Source: Hathewaya massiliensis
GTDB taxonomy: Bacteria; Bacillota; Clostridia; Clostridiales; Clostridiaceae
Length of the DNA stretch: 64,000 nucleotides
Assembly: GCF_902143515.1 (NCBI RefSeq)
Contig: NZ_CABFVD010000003.1
Coordinates: 220,670-284,669, forward strand
Reading direction: 5' to 3'
Shown here: positions 1 through 8,900 of the stretch, piece after piece
Position numbering within the stretch: the stretch's first letter is position 1
Layout: each line of letters opens with the position of its first letter
Translations under genes and position numbers: made by a program
The notes under the pieces: model-generated
The model's input: the letters and a program-made list of their open reading frames with translations, nothing else
Databases searched by the model: none
Told to the model about the DNA's origin: nothing

Positions 1-225
1 ATTAAATTCAATTTTTACCACCTCGTATATGATTATATTCAATTTTAATCATATGATATTATATAATTTTTTTCAATTAAAACATAACTATTTAATCTAA
101 ATTTAACTTTATTAAAATATTCATAGCAGAGATATTCTTTTATAAATATTAAGTATCATTGTAAATTTTAAAAATTTATAAATATATCTAATTATAATTG
201 TATATATTTCTAGGTGGAAATATAT
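1..225. other. AT-rich stretch, no gene seen
   Basis: No open frame with a plausible ribosome binding site and no stable hairpin is visible here. It precedes the trpS terminator and continues outside the window. Confidence 0.5.
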
Positions 226-274
226 AAAGCCATAGGTTGGTGAATATTTTTTATACTCCAACCTACGGCTTTTG
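226..274 (-). terminator. Terminator of trpS
   Basis: Inverted repeat with arms 226-240 and 258-272 (AAAGCCATAGGTTGG and its near-complement, one mismatch). It lies 50 bases past the trpS stop. The minus-strand T-run after the stem is short. Confidence 0.7.
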
Positions 275-325
275 AAAAACTTTTTATTTGAACAAAATTT
301 TTATTATGTTTAGAAAGGTCTTTAA

Positions 326-1330
326 TTACTTAGCCACAGGAATAAATCCCATTTTCTTTTGCATTTTTCTTAAAATCTTTCTAGATACATAAGTTGCTTT
401 TTCAGCACCTTTTTTATAAATTTCTTCTAGGTATTTTTTATCTTCTAAAAGTTCTTTTATTTTATTTTGAATTGGTTCTAGTTCGCTGATTATAGCTTCT
501 GCTACGTCATTTTTAAATTCAGCATAGCCTAAGTCTTTATACTTTTCTTCAATTTCTTCTATGGTCATACCTGTTATTACACTTAAAATTGTAATCAAAT
601 TTTTAACTCCAAGTTGTTCTTCTGTATATTTTACTTTTCCAATACTATCTGTAACAGCACGATTTATTTTCTTCCTTATAACCTCTGGTGGATCCATTAT
701 AAGTATATATGAATTAGGATTCTCAGCAGACTTTGACATTTTTTTAGTTGGTTCTTGAAGATCCATGATTTTAGCTCCTGAGTCTGATATATATGGCTCT
801 GGAATTGTAAATGTTGGACTATATAAGTTGTTAAATCTTTGAGCTAAGTCTCTTGTTAACTCTAAATGTTGTTTTTGATCTTTTCCTACTGGCACTAAGT
901 CTGCATTATATAGTAATATATCAGCTGCCATTAATACGGGATAAGTTAATAATCCTGCACTAACTGATTCTCCATAACGCTGAGATTTATCCTTATACTG
1001 TGTCATTCTAAATAATTCACCTATATAAGTGTTGCAATTTAATAACCAAGCTGCCTCTGCATGAGTTGATACATGTGATTGAATAAATATAGTATTTTTT
1101 TCTGGGTCTATACCTGATGCTATATATGTTGCTAGAACTTCTAAGGTTCTTCTTCTTAAATCCTTTGGTTCTTGTTTTACTGTTATAGCATGTAAATCAA
1201 CCACACAATAATAACAGTCATATTCCTCTTGTAATTTAACCCAGTTTTTTATAGCTCCTAAATAATTTCCTAAGGTTAAATTTCCTGAAGGTTGTATTCC
1301 ACTGAATATTACCTTTTTCTTTTCTTCCAT
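326..1330 (-). CDS. trpS: Tryptophan--tRNA ligase
   Basis: Cytoplasmic class Ic aminoacyl-tRNA synthetase that charges tRNA-Trp with tryptophan using ATP. The HIGH-type signature appears as TLGN in PSGNLTLGNYLGA near residues 14-26, and the KMSKS loop is literally KKMSKS near residue 198. Length (334 aa) is normal for bacterial TrpS. A GTG nine bases upstream (1339) would add three residues, but it sits one base after AGGAG, while the ATG at 1330 has the AGGAG ten bases away, so I choose the ATG. The gene is alone between its own T-box leader and terminator, so its expression should follow the level of uncharged tRNA-Trp. Confidence 0.97.
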   Translation of the reverse strand: MEEKKKVIFSGIQPSGNLTLGNYLGAIKNWVKLQEEYDCYYCVVDLHAITVKQEPKDLRRRTLEVLATYIASGIDPEKNTIFIQSHVSTHAEAAWLLNCNTYIGELFRMTQYKDKSQRYGESVSAGLLTYPVLMAADILLYNADLVPVGKDQKQHLELTRDLAQRFNNLYSPTFTIPEPYISDSGAKIMDLQEPTKKMSKSAENPNSYILIMDPPEVIRKKINRAVTDSIGKVKYTEEQLGVKNLITILSVITGMTIEEIEEKYKDLGYAEFKNDVAEAIISELEPIQNKIKELLEDKKYLEEIYKKGAEKATYVSRKILRKMQKKMGFIPVAK

Positions 1331-1431
1331 TTTAAACACACTCCTTAAATTATGTAATAATGTCTTATGCCATAACCATTGTTCTGGTTCTCCAAGCTTA
1401 TTGAAGTAAGATTAATATTTTTGAATATTAA

Positions 1432-1714
1432 AAAGCCCTATGGTATAAAACCATAGGACGTAATTTTTACGTGGTGCCACCTAATTTTAAGAATAATAAA
1501 TTTAAAATATTATTCTCCTCATTAATATAAAACCTAATACTTTTATAACGTAAAGCTAACGTATAAAGCTACTATATTTTCACTTTATATTCTCGGAGTC
1601 CCACTTTAGTCTAATCATAACTGCCATACTCTCACCCTCTATGACTCTCTGTAAATCTGTTTTTAGACCTACTCTTCTCTTCACAGAATTTATATATCTT
1701 TTAATAATTTTATT
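1432..1714 (-). promoter_or_regulatory. T-box leader (tryptophan) of trpS
   Basis: On the minus strand the conserved T-box core AGGTGGCACCACG (about 1470-1482) is followed by a terminator hairpin CCTATGG/CCATAGG with a T-run (1432-1457), the standard antiterminator/terminator switch. Upstream, stem I carries AGAGTA- and GGTGAGAG-like elements and a TGG triplet at 1603-1601 before GACTCCGAG, in the position of the specifier. TGG is the tryptophan codon and matches the gene controlled. Uncharged tRNA-Trp is expected to stabilise the antiterminator and allow trpS transcription. Confidence 0.9.
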
Positions 1715-1720
1715 TAATAT

Positions 1721-1749
1721 ATAATATGCCTTTTTAATAATATTGTCAA
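1721..1749 (-). promoter_or_regulatory. Sigma-A promoter of T-box/trpS
   Basis: Minus strand TTGACA (1749-1744), 17-base spacer, TATTAT (1726-1721). Transcription would start near 1714 and cover the whole T-box leader. Confidence 0.8.
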
Positions 1750-1838
1750 GGGGGTGAATAACTCTTAACAGGCCTAAAATATCACACCCTATAGGACTTT
1801 CACGGAATAGATTATGGTCATGCTGGGCGCACAAAAAT

Positions 1839-1859
1839 AAGGAGAGCCTAGCCCTCCTT
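1839..1859 (-). terminator. Terminator of dfx
   Basis: AAGGAG/CTCCTT stem with a G-C-rich inner part, followed on the minus strand by a T-rich tail (TTATTTTTGT). It lies 43 bases past the dfx stop. Confidence 0.75.
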
Positions 1860-1901
1860 TAAAGTCAGAAATTATTATTGCTTTTTTATATGTTTATATT
1901 T

Positions 1902-2279
1902 CTATTTTGAAGCCCATAATCCGTGTAGATTACAATATTCTCTTACTAGTATAACTTCTTCTTCAATTAAGAATATAGCTTCTGGTTTTTCACCTGCTTT
2001 TAAATATTTTCTATAAACTTTATTTGCTGTATGAGCTTCTATCCATTCGATATGGTGCTCTTCGCCCATTGGATGTTCAACTTCTCCTACAGTTACTTTA
2101 ATTCCGCCTTCTATTTTTTCAACTACTGGTACGTGCTTTTCTCCTGCACCATCTTTTTCTAATTCACTTTTTAAAGTCATTGGCTTTCCACAGCAAACTA
2201 ATTCGCCTCCAGCACCATGCATAACCTCAACTATATTTCCACAGACTCCACATTTATAAACTTCATGTAATTTTGTCAT
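1902..2279 (-). CDS. dfx: Desulfoferrodoxin (superoxide reductase)
   Basis: Reduces superoxide to hydrogen peroxide without releasing oxygen, a typical oxygen-defence enzyme of anaerobes. The N-terminal desulforedoxin-like domain has the four cysteines of centre I (C10, C13, C29, C30). The C-terminal domain has the centre II iron ligands: H49 in EKHVP, H69 in EHPM, H75, C116 and H119 in YCNLHGLW. Length of 125 aa matches two-centre desulfoferrodoxins. The start ATG has a GGGAGG upstream. Single gene with its own terminator. Confidence 0.95.
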   Translation of the reverse strand: MTKLHEVYKCGVCGNIVEVMHGAGGELVCCGKPMTLKSELEKDGAGEKHVPVVEKIEGGIKVTVGEVEHPMGEEHHIEWIEAHTANKVYRKYLKAGEKPEAIFLIEEEVILVREYCNLHGLWASK

Positions 2280-2641
2280 TTAAATTCCTCCCTTACTAAA
2301 TATATATATTCTCTTATATAAATTGTACATTAAAAATGTCTTTATTGTAAGTTTACATTAAATAATTTTTAGAAATTTAACATAATTCTATTTATTATAA
2401 CTAGTTAACACAATGGTTTTATACTAAACATATAAATTCTAGAGTATATTATATGTTTTCATATAAGGTTTATCTTTAAATAAATTATATCATATAAGTT
2501 TTAAATTTTCAAGTATTATTATTAATTAATAATAACTATTGATAAAATATTAAATAAAGTACACACTCTGTTTATCCTTATTGATAATTTAATTGTTTAC
2601 GTGGAATACTAATTCTAGTTATTAAAAGAAGGAGGGATATT
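2280..2641. other. Divergent intergenic region dfx / small gene
   Basis: AT-rich region between divergent genes. A weak minus-strand TTACAA-17-TACAAT pair could serve dfx. A perfect A/T palindrome of about 20 bases lies near 2516-2535. I see no gene and no convincing operator. Confidence 0.4.
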
Positions 2642-2929
2642 ATGAAAAATTCTAAAGAAAATTTATCTTATGGTCCTGAAAAGAGAGATTTCATGGAAGC
2701 ACCACAAAAGGAAGTAAAGTCATATTCACCCAAAAAAGATTATACTTTGCTTCCTGATAATGTTACAGATAGAATTGCAGTAAATAACATAGCCTATCAA
2801 GAATTTGACTACACTTATGGTGATGTAGAACATGATGAACTTCACGATTTAGCTGGTGTAGAATTTAAAGAAACTAAAGAAAAACCCCTTAAAGAAAAGA
2901 ATCACCAAGATCCTAATATGAAATACTAA
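2642..2929 (+). CDS. Small charged protein of unknown function
   Basis: I do not recognise this 95-residue protein. It has a very good ribosome binding site (AAGGAGGG) seven bases before the ATG and a strong terminator after the stop, so it is likely real. It is hydrophilic, with many Lys and Glu, no signal peptide, no membrane segment and no cysteine. The middle (residues 50-75) is acidic and aromatic (FDYTYGDVEHDELHDL), the C-terminus Lys/Glu rich. Small charged proteins of this kind are often spore-associated in clostridia, but nothing in the sequence proves that and I see no sporulation promoter. Confidence 0.7.
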   Translation: MKNSKENLSYGPEKRDFMEAPQKEVKSYSPKKDYTLLPDNVTDRIAVNNIAYQEFDYTYGDVEHDELHDLAGVEFKETKEKPLKEKNHQDPNMKY

Positions 2930-2943
2930 ATTTTTTCTTATTA

Positions 2944-2988
2944 AAAAACTGTCTTAAGCTATTTTGCCTAAGACAGTTTTTATTTTTT
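2944..2988. terminator. Bidirectional terminator
   Basis: AAACTGTCTTA (2946-2956) pairs with TAAGACAGTTT (2969-2979). T-runs on the plus side and A-runs on the left side let it serve both the small plus-strand gene and the large minus-strand gene that converges on it. Confidence 0.8.
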
Positions 2989-5900
2989 AGATTGTAACCT
3001 CTATTATATGTTCCTTAGAGTCATTACTATAAGGTATAATATTTTCTTTTAAAGGAACTCCATCCATTAATATTCCTTTTTCCTCTCCCCTTAAAACCTT
3101 AATTTTATATAAGGTTTTATCTTTTTTATATATAATTTCATATTCATTCCACTGTTTTGGAATACATGGGTCTATGGTAAAGCCTTTTTTCTCAAGTAAT
3201 TTTAATCCTAAGATGCCTTCTATGGCAACTCTATACATCCAAGATGAGGTTCCAGTATACCAGCTCCAACCTCCTCTGCCTATATGAGGTTCTACACCGT
3301 AAACATCTGCTGTCATTACAAAGGGTTCTGTCTTGTAAATTTCGCATTTTTCCTTACTATCTGTATGCTTTATAGGATTAATCATATTAAATAATTTAAG
3401 GGCATTTTCTTGTTTTTTTAGTTTGCACATAGCTAATATGACCCAGGTGGAGGCATGGGTATATTGCCCTCCATTTTCCCTAACACCTCTTACATATCCT
3501 TTTATATAACCTGGTTCTAAATCTGAACTATAAAAAGGTGGTGTTAATAAAAGTATCAATCCTTCTTCTTCTTTTATTAGATATTTTTCTAAGGACTCTA
3601 TTGCCTTTTCTACTTTTTCCTTCTCTCCACCATCAGAAATTACAGACCAAGATTGTGATAGGGAGTCAATTTTGCACTCCTTATTTTCTTTTGATCCTAA
3701 TGGAGTACCATCATCAAAGTAAGCTCTTCTATACCATTCTCCATCCCATGCATTTTTATTTATATTTTCCTTTATAAACTCTTTTGACTCTTCATATTTT
3801 TCTGCTCTTTCAATATCATTTTTATATCTACAGATTTTTATAAAATCCTTTAATATGGAATATAAAAACCAACCAAGCCATACACTTTCGCCCTTACCCT
3901 TATTACCAACTGTACTCATTCCATCATTCCAGTCTCCACTGCCCATTAAAGGTATATTGTGCGCACCAAAGTTTAAACCTTTTTCTATGGCTTTTATACA
4001 GTGATCATAAATAGATTCTTTCTTATCTGCAACTTTAGATATAGTATATCTCTCATCTTCGCCCTCTCTTAAAGGCTCATCATAAAGATATGTTGCTTCC
4101 TCCTCTAGTATAGAGTAGTCTCCTGTGTTTTTAATATAATCTAAGGTAACATAGGGTAACCATAATAAGTCATCTGAAAATCTGGTTCTAATACCACTAT
4201 CTACTCCAGGATGCCACCAGTGTTGAACATCCCCTTCTATAAACTGTCTTGAAGCACTATGGAGTATTTGATCCCTTGTAATTTTAGGATTTAAATATGC
4301 TATAGGCATAACGTCCTGAAGCTGATCTCTAAATCCAAAGGCACCTCCAGATTGATAAAAGGCAGTTCTAGCCCAAAGCCTACATGCTATGGTTTGATAC
4401 ATTAACCATCCATTAACTAGGATATCCATAGACTTCTCAGGAGTATTTACCTTTATAGCTCCTAGAGTTTCCTTCCAATATTTTAAGGTTTTTTCAAATT
4501 CCTTATCTATACTTTCCATAGAGCTATATTTATTTACTAATGCTTCTACTCTCTCAAGGCTCTTCTCTTCTCCAAATAAAACCACTAATTCTCTCTCTTC
4601 TCCTGGTTCTAGAGTTATTTCACCTTTCATAGCAAAGCATGGATCCATACCTGCTCCTACAGTATTAGATAGTTCTTTCTTATAAAGACCTGCTGGATTT
4701 TCCGTATCTCTCATTCTACCTATAAACTCTGCTCTACAACCAGTATAGCTTAAATTATCTACTCCTATAGTTTTTAAAAAGGCATAGCTTTCGTTAAAAT
4801 GCATACTATAAGGATTTTTAGCATATAAAAATCCTTCGGAATGATAAAAAGTAGCTATTTTATCTGATGTATAAGCTGGTACAACACCCATGACTAAATG
4901 TGCATAATAAGTTAAACTTAAGGTTCTCTTTTTCTTTTCCTTATTTTTAAGTCTTACTTTTATAAATTTTAAGCTTTCCTCCATTGGAAGAAACATCTTC
5001 TCTTCCCCTTCTATATTAAAGGCAGTATGAGAAAACTTAGAATAACCGAATCCATGAGTAATTAAATAATCTCCTTCACCTCTTATAGGCTTTGGAGTAA
5101 TGCTCCAAAAGTCTCCTGACTCTTCATCCTTAAGATATAATACTTCTGAAGGATGGTCACTTACCCAATCATTATTCCAATTAGTTATTTTATTTTCCCT
5201 ACTGTTTTCACTCCAAGTATAAGCACTTCCGCTTTCAGAGATATGAAAACCAAACTTAGGATTGGATATAACATTAATCCAAGGTGCAGGAGTATTTTGT
5301 TCTTCTTTAAGATGAATTATATATTCACTTCCATCCTTAGAAAAACCACCATATCCATTATAGAAATCCATAGTTGGAGGGTTTAATTTTTCCCCACTAT
5401 GCTCCTTATGCTTATGTCTATTATTTTCACTTAATTCGCCATATTTATTTATATGAATTTGATTTTTAATGAGATCTCCTTCACCATCTATTACAATACG
5501 AGCCAGTGCCTTAAATAACTCTAAATCTTCTAAATTCATATTTTCTTTGTTTAATACAAAGATTCCTCCACTTTTATTTAGCTTATCTCTTCCATACCCT
5601 GAATATATAATGTCCATAATAGTTCTTTTTACTGGGTTATGGTAACTATTTTCCTCTTCATTTATAATTACAAGATCAACTTTTAGCCCTTTTAAGTTCC
5701 AATATTCATGAGCACTTATGATTTGAATTAATTTATCTATATTTTTTTCTTCCTTTATAAGAAGTAACACTATTGGAACATCACCTGAAATTCCATAGGA
5801 CCATAGTGAACTTTGATTTTTTATTATGTTTTTTATATACTCTTCTCTTTTTTTCATAAGTGGAGATAAATAAAGTATTCTTGATGCCATATCTTGATAT

Positions 5901-8900
5901 AAATTAGCTTGAGGAGATTTAATACCTAAATATCTCATCTCTGTTTGTGCTGCATTAAGGGTTAGATTATACTGTCTATTTACAACTGTCATATCACCAT
6001 ATTTTCTAGCTAAATATAAGACTTCATCCCTATTATCACTGTATGCAGTAATAAATGCTAATTCTATTTTCTCACCTTTTGGTATTGATACTTTTGCTTT
6101 TAAACTTATTATAGGATCTAATACTACCCCTTTAGAATTCTCCAAGTTTTCTTTATTTAATGCCTGAGGTTCTTTCTTATTTCCACCTCTTCCAATAAAG
6201 TCTACCCTTGCAGTTTCATACTCTATATCCTCTATTATTTTTGCATTTGTAGCTAGTGTATGCACTAAATAAGGAGTAGTTTTTCCCTTTGCCCTTGGTC
6301 TTCTTTTGCAAATAAGAGCTAGCGGATTATTTACAAATTCTGTAGTTATAAAGAGATTGCTAAAGGCTTGATGAACTAAATCTCCATCATAATCTGCTAA
6401 TACAACTTCTCCATAACTTATTAGTTCAATTTCTCTTTCTTCTTCTCCTAAATTTTCTAGTGTAATTTTTCTTATTTCTACATCATCTTCACTAGAAACT
6501 ATTACCTCTGTTTTACTTAATATATTTTTATAGTTTTTTTTGAATTCAGCTTTATCTATGGAAAAGCTTACTTCATAATCCTGGCCTTCCTCCATAGTAG
6601 GTGAATAAGTAGCACTCCAGTATTCCTTTGTTTTACTATCTTTTATATATACATATAGACCTGTATTATCCTCAGTAACATCTGCCCTCCATCTATATAA
6701 AAAGGTATCCTTAAATTTTGTATATCCACTACCACTGTTAGATATCATAAGGGATAGATTTCCATTAGATAAAAGTTGCACTTCTGGAATTATGGTGTTA
6801 CCCTTTGTGTATTTTCTTTCAATAATCCTTTGCTTTTTAAATTTAGTCTCTTTCAAATCAAATTTATATTCTCTGTCATATACAATTTTATTGGGTACTT
6901 TTTCCTGAAGTAAAATTTCTATGGATTTTATTATAGGAATACTGTGAAATCTTTCTTGTAATATATTGTAATTTAATACATTGTCAATAGCCATTAAACT
7001 CATACCTTGATGGTGTATCATAAAACATTTTACTATTTGATTTTTATTATTTTTATTTGAATTATATTTTGTGTAATCTATAGCTTCGTAAAAACCATAA
7101 ACACCTTCCATGCCTTCTTTTATAAGCCCTTTAATATTAATTAAAGAATTTTTTAAATCCTTTTGAAGGGCTAAAACTGTGGAATAAGGAGATATTACTA
7201 GTTCATTTATAAGCCCTCTTTTAAGACCTATTCCAGGAACTCCAAAAGCCTTATATTGATAATTCTTATTTATATCAAAGTTATAAAAAGCTGATTCTGA
7301 AATTCCAAAAGGAACTCCTCTATGCTTTGCATATTTTCTTTGCCCATATAAAACAGAATTATAGGTATTATTAAGCAAAGTATCAGGATAAGTCTTCATT
7401 ATTAATAGTGGCATAAAATATTCAAACATAGTACCACTCCATGAAACCAAGCCTTTGTTTCTTCCCATTAAAGTCATACTTCTTCCAAGCTTAAACCAAT
7501 GTTCCTTTGGAACATCTCCCTTAGCTATAGCAACAAAACTAGCCTGCCTTGATTCTGATGCCAATAGATCATAATAGCTATTATTTAAAGTCTTATTTCC
7601 CATATCAAAACCAATAGAAAATAACTTTCTCTTTTTAGAGTATAGAAATTTAAAGTCAGTGTTATATGCTATTTTATCTAGTTCTTCCCCTACAGTTTTT
7701 ATCCTATCTATAATGGAAGCTATATAAACCCTACTACTTTTTACTGCATCTATAATGTTTAACTTAGGATTTATCTCTAATAAATCTTCCTCTATAGAAT
7801 ATAGTTCCTCTTGAATATCTTTTAACTTAATTTTTGAACTTACGGATATTAATCTTAATTTTATTGGTTCACTGATTTCTTCTTCTTCAATTATTTTTAC
7901 CCAAGGGAATACCTCATCTATTTCTCTTATATAAGCTTGAATATCCTTTTTCACTTTATTGCTCCAATAAAGTGATTTACTTCCTGCATTTTCAAAGGCC
8001 TTATTTAAATTTTCTAATATATACATAAGAGTTTTCCTAAAGGCTATTATATCTAGTTCTGTTTCTTCATTAAGGTTTATATTTTGAATTTTATTTTCTT
8101 TTCCTAAAATTTCTTTTATTTCTTTTTTGCTTAAATTTAAAGTATCATTTAATCCTTTCTTTATGCACTTATTAAAATAAGGACTATTCAACTTTTCATT
8201 TAAAGTTTTTCCACATAACCACAGGTATCCAACTAAATTCCCACTGTCAACTGTGGATATAAACCTTGGATACAGGGGTTCCTTTGTCACTGTATTGTAC
8301 CAGTTATAAAAGTGGCCTTTATAACTTTCTAAAGTATTCATAGATAACACTATATTATCTAATCTCTCTAAAGCTTCTAATAGTCCTATATATCCCATAT
8401 CTAATGCAACTATATTGGAACTTAGAGCCATACCTATGTTTGTAGGTGAAGTTCTAGTTGCAAGACCATTAGGAGGATCTTCTTGATAGTTATCTGGACC
8501 TAGCCAATTGTTCTCTTCATTTACAAAGTCCTCAAAATAAGCCCAGGTCTCTCTAGCAAGTCTTCTTAAAATTAAGGCTTCATCTTTTTTTATAAATGTA
8601 GTTTTATCGTAACAAGGAAGACTCACATAGTATGCTATAAGTGGACTTAGAAACCAAATAGCACATGGTATGAACATAATTATGCCAATATAACTAGACT
8701 TATTAAAAGATAAAAACAGAATTAAAGCTGAAATTAAGCTACCGCCCCACATAAACTTAATAAAGTCACTTAACTCTCTTCCTACAGTCTTTTCTACATC
8801 AGCAGCAGTTTGCCATTGTAATAAATTCTTTTTACTTATAAAAAGTCTATATATTGTTCTTAATATAGATTCCACCATAACTATTGCCTTATGAGGAAGA

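Noticed and set aside
1580..1834. 84-codon minus-strand frame upstream of trpS
   Set aside because: It lies inside the T-box leader and its promoter; the sequence is explained by RNA structure and has no ribosome binding site.
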